NCBI GenBank assembly: GCA_002841655.1
Contig: PHAH01000004.1
Location: forward strand, 1 to 23,360
From: Candidatus Falkowbacteria bacterium HGW-Falkowbacteria-2
Lineage (GTDB): Bacteria > Patescibacteriota > Patescibacteriia > Patescibacteriales > UBA12465
Reading direction: 5' to 3'
DNA: 23,360 nt
How positions within the stretch are numbered: position 1 is the first letter of the stretch; each line of letters starts with the position of its first letter. The notes under the pieces are model-generated. The model saw only the letters and a list, made by a program, of their open reading frames with translations, did not search any database and was not told where the DNA came from. A program made the translations under genes and the position numbers. Of this stretch, positions 1-7,132 are shown piece after piece.

Positions 1-441
1 AATGACGCAACTGACAATGGACCAAAGGAAATGTTTGATTCCTTAAAAGAGGTTCCTTATGAAGACAGTCGTTATCAGCTGATAATTGATACTCTTTCTA
101 ACGAACCTGGAAACGCAACTCTTTACGGAAAGTTGCTATATGATCAGGAGGAAATCTGGCAGCATGAATCAAGTTTGTTGATAAATGCTTACGGACAAAA
201 TGAAGTTGTGCTGGTTGTTAGCACAATCAATGCGGTCGGAGTATTCAACTCAAGTCTATTCTTTAAAGGGAGCGATATAACAGATAAAGCTATTCCTTTC
301 GGCTTCCCAAGCATCATCGGTATTCGTATCGATGAAGACATGCTCTATCTGACTTATAGTGACTACGGTTCATTTAGAAGGAGCGAAGAAAATAAGTATG
401 CTTCATATAATTTGCTTACAGGCAAATTAACGACTAACTAA
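1..441 (+). CDS. C-terminal part of an unidentified protein
   Basis: The reading frame is open from the first base of the window and ends at TAA 439-441, so this is probably the 3' end of a longer gene. An internal ATG at 31 exists but nothing marks it as the true start. The visible 146 residues are rich in aromatic and beta-branched residues, with alternating hydrophobic stretches (VVLVVSTINAVGVF, SIIGIRIDEDMLYLTYSDYG). That looks like a beta-rich, possibly extracytoplasmic domain. I recognise no family motif and assign no function. A terminator follows directly, so it is the last gene of its transcript. Confidence 0.6.
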   Translation, partial: NDATDNGPKEMFDSLKEVPYEDSRYQLIIDTLSNEPGNATLYGKLLYDQEEIWQHESSLLINAYGQNEVVLVVSTINAVGVFNSSLFFKGSDITDKAIPFGFPSIIGIRIDEDMLYLTYSDYGSFRRSEENKYASYNLLTGKLTTN

Positions 442-452
442 ATACATTATAG

Positions 453-477
453 CCATCGATTACTCGATGGTTTTTTT
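453..477 (+). terminator. Rho-independent terminator
   Basis: Seven-base-pair stem CCATCGA / TCGATGG with a TTAC loop, followed by seven T residues. It starts 11 bases after the stop codon of the first gene. Confidence 0.85.
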
Positions 478-517
478 ATTTGTATTCATTGTTTCTGTGG
501 CTTAAAATGAAATGTTC

Positions 518-526
518 TGCTAAAAT
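518..526 (+). promoter_or_regulatory. Extended -10 promoter for the CNNM gene
   Basis: TGCTAAAAT matches the extended -10 pattern TGn-TATAAT with one mismatch. No good -35 is visible. The predicted transcript start near 533 would leave a leader of about 20 bases with no ribosome binding site. Confidence 0.5.
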
Positions 527-553
527 TTAAGTAATTATATTTAACTATATTAT

Positions 554-1561
554 ATGGTCTACCTAATTACAGGCGTGTTGCTAACGCTATCAGCTTTGTT
601 CTCTGGGCTCAACTTAGGCTTAATGAGTCTTGGTGTTCATGAGTTAAAACGGAAAGCAGAATTAGGAGATAAAAATGCAAAAAAGGTATATGAGGTACGC
701 AAGGAAGGGAATCTGCTCCTAGTTACGCTCCTCCTTGGTAACGTAGCCGTGAATGCCGCTATTGCAATTTGCTTAAACTCAATAACAAGCGGTTTAATCG
801 CTGGGTTAGTATCAACGATGCTCATTACTCTGTTGGGCGAAATAGCTCCTCAGGCGCTGTTTTCTCGTTTTGCGCTGTCTCTTGGCGCTCGCGTGGTTTG
901 GATTGTGAAGGTATTCCTATTTATACTGTATCCTCTCGCCGGACCGATTGCCTGGGTGCTTGATAAGATTTTTGGTGACGAGCTAAGGACTGTGTATTCC
1001 AAGAAAGAATTAATGCAAATTATTTCTGAGCACGCCGACGATGACTCGGCGGAGATAAGACAGGATGAAGAACGTATTGCCCTGGGAGCTTTTACGTTCG
1101 GCGATAAAAAAATTAAAGAGGTGATGACGCCGCGCTCATCAGTTGTTACCGTTGGACCAAATGACAAAATTGATACCGCTAAAATTAATCGCCTCATTAA
1201 ACACGGCTACTCTCGCTATCCAGTATTTGATAAGGACAAGGATGCAGTTGTGGGTATTTTATATTCCCATGACATTATCGGCTCAAAAAATATTAACAAA
1301 CGTGTTTCTGATATTTCGATTAAAAAGATTAACATCATTGAAGAGCAGGAAAGCCTTGATGTCTGCTTACGCGCTTTCTTAAAGCAAAAGCATAAGCTGT
1401 TTGTGGTTGTAAATGAGTTTTCTGAGTATACTGGTGTTATTAGCATTGAGGATATATTGGAAGAAATTATTGGCAAAGAGATTGTTGATGAGTTTGATGA
1501 GTATGAAGATATGCGTGCTGTTGCGAGGCAAAGAGTATTACTTGCTAAAAAGGCAGCTTAA
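554..1561 (+). CDS. CNNM/CBS-domain membrane protein (CorC/HlyC-like, truncated)
   Basis: The N-terminal half (residues 1-140) is a CNNM (DUF21) transmembrane domain with SGLNLGLMSL at 17-26 and GEIAPQAL at 95-102. A cytosolic CBS pair follows at about 185-310, opened by the family motif VMTPR (190-194), then GYSRYPVF (218-225) and GVISIEDILEEIIGKEIVDE (294-313). Family members are linked to Mg2+/Co2+ efflux and are often annotated 'hemolysin'. At 335 residues it is shorter than the usual 400-450: the C-terminal CorC_HlyC (transporter-associated) domain is absent and only a short basic tail follows the CBS pair. The start ATG at 554 has the TATATG-like context common here. It is a monocistronic unit between two terminators. 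The family is clear; the transported ion is inferred. Confidence 0.9.
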   Translation: MVYLITGVLLTLSALFSGLNLGLMSLGVHELKRKAELGDKNAKKVYEVRKEGNLLLVTLLLGNVAVNAAIAICLNSITSGLIAGLVSTMLITLLGEIAPQALFSRFALSLGARVVWIVKVFLFILYPLAGPIAWVLDKIFGDELRTVYSKKELMQIISEHADDDSAEIRQDEERIALGAFTFGDKKIKEVMTPRSSVVTVGPNDKIDTAKINRLIKHGYSRYPVFDKDKDAVVGILYSHDIIGSKNINKRVSDISIKKINIIEEQESLDVCLRAFLKQKHKLFVVVNEFSEYTGVISIEDILEEIIGKEIVDEFDEYEDMRAVARQRVLLAKKAA

Positions 1562-1580
1562 ATTAGTAACAATTTTTCCA

Positions 1581-1615
1581 AACAAAAAAGAACGAGATTA
1601 TCGTTCTTTTTTGTT
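1581..1615. terminator. Bidirectional terminator between convergent genes
   Basis: Perfect 15-bp inverted repeat AACAAAAAAGAACGA / TCGTTCTTTTTTGTT with a 5-base loop. It has A-runs on the left arm and T-runs on the right, so it can terminate both the CNNM gene (+) and the cold-shock gene (-). Confidence 0.9.
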
Positions 1616-1621
1616 TGAGAT

Positions 1622-1819
1622 TTAAGCGCGCTGTACGTTGACTGCGTTTGGTCCCTTTTCGGACTGTTCGCTTTCAAAAGTGACATTGTCGCCTTCCTGC
1701 AATTCTTCGAAGGAAATACCTACTAAAGAGTTGCTGTGGAAGAATAAATCTTTGTCTTGACCGTCAACAGCAATGAAACCAAAGCCTTTGTCAGTCTTCT
1801 TTTTTATTACACCGTTCAT
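1622..1819 (-). CDS. csp: Cold-shock protein (CspA family)
   Basis: A 65-residue single cold-shock domain, the typical length for the family. It carries the two RNA-binding motifs KGFGFI (RNP1, residues 11-16) and DLFFH (RNP2, 24-28). The C-terminal half, with GDNVTFESEQSEKGPNAVNVQ, is characteristic. Such proteins bind single-stranded RNA and DNA and act as RNA chaperones. The gene has a consensus sigma-70 promoter and a leader of roughly 75 bases containing an AT-rich inverted repeat, as often seen in csp genes with post-transcriptional control. The start codon has no Shine-Dalgarno sequence. The family is certain; whether it is cold-induced cannot be told from the sequence. Confidence 0.97.
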   Translation of the reverse strand: MNGVIKKKTDKGFGFIAVDGQDKDLFFHSNSLVGISFEELQEGDNVTFESEQSEKGPNAVNVQRA

Positions 1820-1838
1820 AGTTGTGAATGTGATAGAT

Positions 1839-1857
1839 AAATAATTTAAAATTATTT
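1839..1857 (-). repeat. Inverted repeat in the csp 5' leader
   Basis: AAATAATTT / AAATTATTT separated by one base forms a 9-bp AT-only inverted repeat 20 bases before the csp start codon. It may fold weakly at low temperature; function is unproven. Confidence 0.4.
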
Positions 1858-1900
1858 TTTTTGAAGCTCGACTACCTTTCTTAATAATTTTGATTCTTTA

Positions 1901-1929
1901 ATTATATCAGAGAACAGAAATTATGTCAA
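1901..1929 (-). promoter_or_regulatory. Consensus sigma-70 promoter of csp
   Basis: Read on the minus strand: TTGACA (1929-1924), a 17-bp spacer, TATAAT (1906-1901). Both hexamers and the spacer are perfect consensus. A second TTGACA lies just upstream at 1937-1932. The predicted transcript start near 1894 gives a leader of about 75 bases. Confidence 0.9.
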
Positions 1930-1969
1930 GGTGTCAAGCGGCTCCTGATTATTGCCCTCTCTGAATATG

Positions 1970-1978
1970 TGATATTAT
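1970..1978 (+). promoter_or_regulatory. Extended -10 element for the flavoprotein gene
   Basis: TGATATTAT is an extended -10 (TGn plus TATTAT) without a good -35. A transcript starting near 1985 would leave about 30 bases to the ATG at 2015. Confidence 0.4.
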
Positions 1979-2014
1979 GCAAATGGTTAGGAAATGGGCA
2001 CTATTTTAGAATAT

Positions 2015-3250
2015 ATGAATAATTTCGATTTAATTGTAATAGGAGGCGGTCCAGCAGGCCTAATGGCAGCCGGACAGGCGGCTGAACTTGGCTCGAGCGT
2101 ACTATTGCTGGAAAAAAACCATAATTTGGGGGTAAAGCTACTGATGACTGGTGGCGGTCGTTGTAATTTTACCAACAAAATTCCCCCGCGCACTCTCGCT
2201 GATGCTTTTGGGGCAAATGGGAAGTGGTTGTTATCTGGCCTTACCCGCTTTGGCTCAAATGAAGTCATTAGCTTTTTTAAAAGTAAGGGTCTCAAAGTGA
2301 AAGTTGAGGCGAATGGTCGTGTGTTTCCGGAGAGCGATAATGCCAATGACTTGCTGACGCTATTACTTGAGCATGCTAAGAAAAATGGAGTAACAATTAG
2401 GACTGGTTCCTCGGTGCTAAGGCTTGAGGATGATAATGGCCGGATACAGTCAGTTGTCTTGAGGGACGGAACTACCTTAAGGGCAAATAAATATATCATT
2501 GCCACTGGCGGCCGCTCATATCCCACCTCTGGTTCCACTGGTGATGCCTACGACTGGCTGCGCGCTTTAGCTCATCGCGTGATTAAACCACGCCCGGCTC
2601 TTAGTCCGATATTATTAAACGACGATATAAAAGAGTTACAAGGAATTAGCTTGTCTGAAATTGAACTGCGACTATTTCAAGGTGATAAAAAACTGGGGAG
2701 CGCTATTGGCGATATAATTTTCACCGGAAGCGGACTAAGTGGTCCAGCCGCTTTAAATATTAGTCGGGTAATCGCTCGCCACCCAGGAGTTGAGTTAGAG
2801 GTGAGAATAGACTTCTTGCCTTTAGTTAATCAACAAGTGTTGGAACAAAATATTTTGGCACTGACTCAAGAAAATAAGAATCATGATTTAAAAAATATCA
2901 TCTCTGAATTAGTGCCTAAGAAGCTGGCTATTCATCTGTTATCAGTGGCTGGGATTAATAGCGATAAAAAGGGAAATGGCTTATCAAAGGCAGAGAGACA
3001 AGCGCTAGCCAGAACGCTAAAAAGCTATGCTGTTTCCGTTAAGGGCTTAAGAGGTTTCGAGGAGGCGATGATAACTGTCGGTGGCGTAGATTTGCGCGAG
3101 GTTGATCCGAAGACGATGGGCTCAAAGTTGTTCAATAATCTTTACTTTGCAGGCGAAATTCTTGATCTTGAGGGTCCAACGGGCGGCTATAATCTCCAAG
3201 TTGCTTGGACCAGCGGTTATATTGCTGGAGAAAATGCGGCTAAAGCCTAG
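2015..3250 (+). CDS. FAD-dependent oxidoreductase, BaiN/HI0933 family
   Basis: A flavoprotein of the HI0933/BaiN/RdsA family. The N-terminus holds the Rossmann FAD motif IGGGPAG (residues 9-15), followed by the family signature TGGGRCN (45-51). An ATGGRSYPTSGSTGDAY segment sits mid-protein, and a C-terminal FAD-contacting block runs GEILDLEGPTGGYNLQVAW. I chose ATG 2015 (411 residues), seven codons inside the longest frame (ATG 1994). It is preceded by TATAT, matches the start context of the other genes and puts the FAD strand at the usual distance from the N-terminus. Family members are predicted oxidoreductases, some annotated aminoacetone oxidase; the substrate here is unknown. The gene stands alone, divergent from csp. 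Confidence 0.9.
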   Translation: MNNFDLIVIGGGPAGLMAAGQAAELGSSVLLLEKNHNLGVKLLMTGGGRCNFTNKIPPRTLADAFGANGKWLLSGLTRFGSNEVISFFKSKGLKVKVEANGRVFPESDNANDLLTLLLEHAKKNGVTIRTGSSVLRLEDDNGRIQSVVLRDGTTLRANKYIIATGGRSYPTSGSTGDAYDWLRALAHRVIKPRPALSPILLNDDIKELQGISLSEIELRLFQGDKKLGSAIGDIIFTGSGLSGPAALNISRVIARHPGVELEVRIDFLPLVNQQVLEQNILALTQENKNHDLKNIISELVPKKLAIHLLSVAGINSDKKGNGLSKAERQALARTLKSYAVSVKGLRGFEEAMITVGGVDLREVDPKTMGSKLFNNLYFAGEILDLEGPTGGYNLQVAWTSGYIAGENAAKA

Positions 3251-3273
3251 AACACATGGCTTATATTACGTAA

Positions 3274-3303
3274 TTGACAAGCACACATTCAAAGTGATAT
3301 ATT
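3274..3303 (+). promoter_or_regulatory. Promoter of the adenylosuccinate synthetase gene
   Basis: TTGACA (3274-3279), an 18-bp spacer, then TATATT (3298-3303) preceded by TGA, an extended -10. The transcript start is predicted near 3310, about 50 bases before the ATG. Confidence 0.8.
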
Positions 3304-3322
3304 CACCTATTACCTTAACAAT

Positions 3323-3334
3323 TCGAATATTCGA
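3323..3334. repeat. 12-bp palindrome in the purA leader
   Basis: TCGAATATTCGA is a perfect palindrome located about 13-24 bases after the predicted transcript start of the downstream gene. The position suits an operator or a small RNA fold; no regulator is known. Confidence 0.35.
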
Positions 3335-3361
3335 GAAAAAATAACCAAAAATAATCAGATC

Positions 3362-4879
3362 ATGAAAAAAAACAGACTAGAAGACGAAAACGTCAAAACG
3401 ATTGCAATTACGTGTCTGCAATTTGGAGACACTGGTAAAGGGAAGTTTGTTGACCTTTATGCAGACTGGGCGGATATAATTATTCGCGGTACCGGCGGCG
3501 ATAATGCCGGTCATACTATTTGTGCAAATGGGAAGACATATGTTACCCATCTAATTCCCTCGGGTATATTCCGTAAAGGAAAAATCAATATTATTGGCAG
3601 CGGCACTGTAGTAAATCCTAAATCGATTATCGAAGAATTAAACAACTTAGGACTGAAAGGCCTTAACTCCGGGCGATTGATGATCTCAATGAATGCGGGA
3701 TTAATTCTGCCAATGCATATTGCTTGGGATAAACTTAGAGAGTATGCGGCTGGGAGAGGAAAAATTGGAAGCACCGGTAAGGGAATTGGGCCAGCCTATG
3801 CCGATCGCATTGATCGTTACGGTCTAACCATGAATGATATCTTGAATCCAACAATTTTCCGCAAGAAGGTAAAGAGGTATCTTGCCTATAAGGCACCGTT
3901 TTTCAAGACCTTCAGTGCTGAAGCGAGGAAGCTGGTAATGAACTGTGATCAATTGAATAACGGTTTCTATTATGACTTTGGTGACGAAAATATCATTGAT
4001 GAAAACGTTGAATGTATCTGTGAGAAATATCTCGAGTATGCAGAAATACTTCGGCCGATGATCGCTGACACTGATAGTTATGTTAGAAGTCAACTCGGAA
4101 TCAAGAATATTCTTTTAGAAGGTTCGCAGGGAGCTTTACTAAGTATCGACAAAGGCACATATCCTTTTGTTACATCATCTGACTGCACCGTCGCTGGTTT
4201 AGCCAAAGGAGCGGGGTTGAAAGAGAGTGATGTCGATAAATCGTTTGGCATAGCTAAGGCCCCGCTTACTTCGCGTGTAGGCAAAGGCTCTTTTCCCTCT
4301 GAAATAGGAGGTGATCAATCTGAAGCCTGGTGTAACGGTGAAGGCACTCGTGAGCTTGAGGAAAAATTGTATGGAGATGATGTGAATGCGCAGGATGAAT
4401 TCTTGCAGGGAGTTGCTCTTAGAAAGAAGGGCTTCGAATATGGAGCCACCACCAAACGTCCGCGTCGGGTAGGTTGGCTGGACTTACCCTTGCTGCGCTA
4501 TGTCCTGCAGTTTAGTTCACCTGATGTTATTTTCACTAAACTTGATGTTCTTGACGAGTGCAAAGTCATTAAGATCTGTAAGCAATATCGCTATTGTGGC
4601 GAGACCGTCTATCATGGAAACAGGAAAATCAGAAACGGAGACATCTTAGATGTTGCCATGAAAGATGATGAGATTCTTTCTCAGTGTGAATGTATCTATG
4701 AGGAGTTTCCGGGATGGTTAGAAGACATAACTGCTTGTCGTGAATATAGTGATCTGCCGCAAAATCTACGAAACATTCTGGATTATGTAATTGCTAAGAC
4801 TGGTTGCAAACTTCATATGATTTCGGTCGGTCCTGATCGAGAGCAGACAATCTTTGTGCCAGAGGAAAATAGGAGATGA
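3362..4879 (+). CDS. purA: Adenylosuccinate synthetase (enlarged variant)
   Basis: Adenylosuccinate synthetase joins IMP and aspartate with GTP to make adenylosuccinate, the first of two steps from IMP to AMP. Motifs in order: FGDTGKGK (21-28, canonical WGDEGKGK; Asp23 is the catalytic base), NAGHT with catalytic His51, IGSTGKGIGPAY (135-146), EGSQGALLSIDKGTYPFVTSS (253-273), TTKRPRRVGWLD (363-374) and ISVGPDREQTI (487-497). At 505 residues it is about 75 longer than usual. The extra length lies mainly near 180-235 and 315-355, plus a short N-terminal lead. The Glu-to-Thr change in the P-loop and Gly-to-Lys in TTKRPRR are unusual. It has its own promoter and terminator, and purB is not adjacent. 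It ends in the only TGA stop of the window. The family is secure; full PurA activity is likely but unproven. Confidence 0.92.
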   Translation: MKKNRLEDENVKTIAITCLQFGDTGKGKFVDLYADWADIIIRGTGGDNAGHTICANGKTYVTHLIPSGIFRKGKINIIGSGTVVNPKSIIEELNNLGLKGLNSGRLMISMNAGLILPMHIAWDKLREYAAGRGKIGSTGKGIGPAYADRIDRYGLTMNDILNPTIFRKKVKRYLAYKAPFFKTFSAEARKLVMNCDQLNNGFYYDFGDENIIDENVECICEKYLEYAEILRPMIADTDSYVRSQLGIKNILLEGSQGALLSIDKGTYPFVTSSDCTVAGLAKGAGLKESDVDKSFGIAKAPLTSRVGKGSFPSEIGGDQSEAWCNGEGTRELEEKLYGDDVNAQDEFLQGVALRKKGFEYGATTKRPRRVGWLDLPLLRYVLQFSSPDVIFTKLDVLDECKVIKICKQYRYCGETVYHGNRKIRNGDILDVAMKDDEILSQCECIYEEFPGWLEDITACREYSDLPQNLRNILDYVIAKTGCKLHMISVGPDREQTIFVPEENRR

Positions 4880-4885
4880 TTCTTT

Positions 4886-4912
4886 AAGAGGGCTAAACCA
4901 GTCCTCTTTTTT
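4886..4912 (+). terminator. Rho-independent terminator after purA
   Basis: Stem AAGAGGGCT / AGTCCTCTT (one G-U pair) with a 5-base loop, followed by a T-run. It begins 7 bases after the stop codon. Confidence 0.85.
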
Positions 4913-4969
4913 ATTTATCGCTCTATATTGTTCAAATCTGCTGGGACTACAAAAAACTCCCTTTTTCTG

Positions 4970-4978
4970 CTATAATAT
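4970..4978 (+). promoter_or_regulatory. Extended -10 promoter of the dehydrogenase-msr-U32 cluster
   Basis: TGCTATAAT is a perfect extended -10. No -35 is seen at the expected distance. The predicted start near 4985 gives a leader of about 26 bases. Confidence 0.75.
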
Positions 4979-5010
4979 ATGGACTTTAAAGTATATTAAT
5001 AATTAACTAT

Positions 5011-6198
5011 ATGCCTACTAAAACCTTTCAAAGTCTGCTGATAGTCATCTTGATTTTCGCGGTGGCAGGACTCGGACTATATTATCTTGTGGGGAAGGAC
5101 AGATTAAAAAGAGAGAATAATAACCCTCCGGTAGTTGAGGTGCCAAGTAACGGTGAAAATGGAGGAAGTGATGACGGACAAGATAACAATGGTGATGATA
5201 CTCCCGAGCCATTTATTGTGGCAACTGATCTAAACATTCCCTGGGAAGTTGCCTATATTGAAGAAGAGGGCTTCCTAATTACCGAAAGACCTGGTAATTT
5301 AGTGCGACTTAATATGGATGGAAATAAGCGCTTCATTCCGATAGAAGAAGTTAATCCTTTTGGTGAGGGCGGTTTAATGGGCCTAGCTCTTCATCCGAAT
5401 TTCTCCGATAATAACTATATCTACCTATACCTCACGACGGAAAGTGGTATTAGAGTAGTTAATAAAGTGGAGAGATATCGCTACGACTTAAATAGCAATG
5501 AACTCTCAGACAAGACTTTAATTATCGGCGACATTCCGGGCTCACGTAATCATGACGGTGGGCGCATTGCCTTTGGGCCTGACGGCTTTCTCTATATCAC
5601 TACTGGTGATGCCGGTAATTCGTCTTTATCTCAAGACAGAAATTCCTTGGCGGGGAAGATATTACGTCTACGTGACGATGGCAGTGTCCCAGAAGACAAT
5701 CCCTTTGGCAGCCCCGTCTGGGCCTATGGTCTTCGCAATTCTCAAGGGTTAGCTTGGGATGGACAAGAAAGACTATGGGCAACTGATCATGGACGCTCCG
5801 GTATATCATCTGGCTTTGATGAGTTAAACCTTATTGAGCGCGGAAAAAACTACGGGTGGCCAGAAATCCAGGGAGATGAAGAGCGGGAAGGTATGGAGCG
5901 ACCAGTGATTCATTCCGGCGCAACGACCACCTGGGCCCCAGCTGGGCTTGGATACTTAGGCGGCAGACTATTCTTCGCTGGTTTAAGAGGCTCAGCCTTG
6001 TATTCCGTAGCTGTTGGCGAAGACGGTGGAATTTCAGACTTCAAAACTCATTATGAAGATGAATTTGGGCGCCTGAGAGCAGTGTTGGTAGCTGATGGCG
6101 ATTTATATATATCGACTTCAAATCGGGATGGACGGGGGTCGGAGAACGATGGTGATGATAAAATGATTCGCATCACCCTTGAAGCCATATTCGAATAA
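5011..6198 (+). CDS. Membrane-anchored PQQ-type sugar dehydrogenase (GSDH family)
   Basis: The N-terminal hydrophobic segment (residues 8-27) anchors the protein. A low-complexity Asn/Asp/Gly/Glu linker follows (35-66), then a beta-propeller of the glucose/sorbosone dehydrogenase family. Propeller hallmarks: IPWEVAYIEEEGFLITERPG (76-95), GGLMGLALHPNF (120-131), RNHDGGRIAFGPDGFLYITTGDAGN (179-203, including the His181 equivalent of the catalytic base), SLAGKILRL (212-220), VWAYGLRNSQGLAWD (236-250), LWATDHG (255-261) and a terminal DDKMIRI. The enzymes oxidise aldose sugars with PQQ and Ca2+ outside the cytoplasm. No PQQ biosynthesis gene is present here, so the cofactor would have to be imported or the fold reused. 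It is the first gene of a tight three-gene cluster. The family is clear; the substrate is unknown. Confidence 0.88.
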   Translation: MPTKTFQSLLIVILIFAVAGLGLYYLVGKDRLKRENNNPPVVEVPSNGENGGSDDGQDNNGDDTPEPFIVATDLNIPWEVAYIEEEGFLITERPGNLVRLNMDGNKRFIPIEEVNPFGEGGLMGLALHPNFSDNNYIYLYLTTESGIRVVNKVERYRYDLNSNELSDKTLIIGDIPGSRNHDGGRIAFGPDGFLYITTGDAGNSSLSQDRNSLAGKILRLRDDGSVPEDNPFGSPVWAYGLRNSQGLAWDGQERLWATDHGRSGISSGFDELNLIERGKNYGWPEIQGDEEREGMERPVIHSGATTTWAPAGLGYLGGRLFFAGLRGSALYSVAVGEDGGISDFKTHYEDEFGRLRAVLVADGDLYISTSNRDGRGSENDGDDKMIRITLEAIFE

Positions 6199-6199
6199 T

Positions 6200-7129
6200 A
6201 TGGGCAAAATGGTATATAATAAACTTAACGAGGAAGAAGAGAAGGTTATTTCCGGCAAGGGAACGGAGGCGCCTTTTACCGGCGTATATGACAAGCTATT
6301 TCGCGAAGGTGCCTATCTCTGTCGTCGCTGTGATTCATTATTATATGAATCAAAGGACAAATTCGACTCTGGCTGCGGCTGGCCGAGCTTTGACGATGAA
6401 GTGCCAGGGGCGGTAGTCCTGTCTCTTGATCCGGACGGGCATCGCACGGAGATCAGTTGTGCCACTTGCGATGCTCACCTCGGTCATGTATTCTTTGGAG
6501 AAAGGTATACCGCGAAAGATGCCCGACATTGCGTTAACTCTCTGTCTCTTCGCTTCGTTCCGCTAGACTTTGTTGATGGGGAAAAAGCGGAGGCATATTT
6601 AGCGGGTGGTTGCTTCTGGTGCCTTGAGGCTGTGTATGAAAAGATATCAGGAGTTATTGATGTGAGCTCCGGATATGCCGGAGGGCAAGAAGAAAATCCA
6701 GATTATGATGAGGTGTCTATGGGAAATACGGGGCACGCGGAAACAGTGAAGATTGTATATGACCCCAAAATTATCCCATTCCATCGCTTGCTGCAAATTT
6801 TTTTTTCCATTCATGACCCCAGCACTTTAAATCGACAGGGAAATGATATTGGCCCTCAGTATCGCTCCGCCGTTTTATATAAAACATGGCGACAGCGCCA
6901 AGAAGCAGTGGCGATGATTCAAGATCTAGAAGGACAGAGTATATATGGTGGACCGATTGTGACCGAAGTACGCCCTCTGATAAGATATTATGAGGCCGAG
7001 GAAGAACATCAAGACTATTACCAAAAAAATCCCGACGCGGGCTATTGCCAAGCGGTGATTAATCCAAAAATAAATAAACTGAAGAAAGAGTGGTCAGACT
7101 TAATTACGTCACCGACTCCGACTGAATAA
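6200..7129 (+). CDS. msrBA: Bifunctional methionine sulfoxide reductase, MsrB-MsrA fusion
   Basis: Two repair enzymes in one 309-residue chain. The MsrB domain (about 5-122) reduces Met-R-sulfoxide. It has zinc ligands C41/C44 (CRRC) and C87/C90 (CATC), GCGWPSF at 58-64 and catalytic C111 in RHCVNSLSLRF. The MsrA domain (about 131-300) reduces Met-S-sulfoxide. It has catalytic C138 in GGCFWC, GHAE further on and a resolving cysteine near the C-terminus (GYCQAVI). The B-then-A order is the less common arrangement of Msr fusions. I prefer ATG 6200, one base after the dehydrogenase stop, over ATG 6179, which would overlap that gene. There is no signal peptide, so it acts in the cytoplasm. It is probably co-transcribed with both neighbours. 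Confidence 0.95.
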   Translation: MGKMVYNKLNEEEEKVISGKGTEAPFTGVYDKLFREGAYLCRRCDSLLYESKDKFDSGCGWPSFDDEVPGAVVLSLDPDGHRTEISCATCDAHLGHVFFGERYTAKDARHCVNSLSLRFVPLDFVDGEKAEAYLAGGCFWCLEAVYEKISGVIDVSSGYAGGQEENPDYDEVSMGNTGHAETVKIVYDPKIIPFHRLLQIFFSIHDPSTLNRQGNDIGPQYRSAVLYKTWRQRQEAVAMIQDLEGQSIYGGPIVTEVRPLIRYYEAEEEHQDYYQKNPDAGYCQAVINPKINKLKKEWSDLITSPTPTE

Positions 7130-7132
7130 TAT

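Noticed and set aside
1987..2538. 183-codon minus-strand frame opposite the flavoprotein
   Set aside because: The plus-strand frame carries clear FAD motifs; the reverse frame is low-complexity Ser/Pro/Leu-rich and has no start context.
3362..4879. Idea that the purA-like gene is phage-type PurZ (2-aminoadenine synthesis)
   Set aside because: The catalytic aspartate of the GDxGKGK motif and the NAGHT histidine are retained, and no phage genes are nearby.
4877..4879. Possible UGA recoding at the end of purA
   Set aside because: Read-through would translate the terminator hairpin, and PurA already ends normally with PDREQTI plus a short tail.
4981..5001. Six-codon upstream ORF before the sugar dehydrogenase
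   Set aside because: Its ATG lies 3 bases after the -10 element and upstream of the likely transcript start, so it is probably not transcribed as an ORF.
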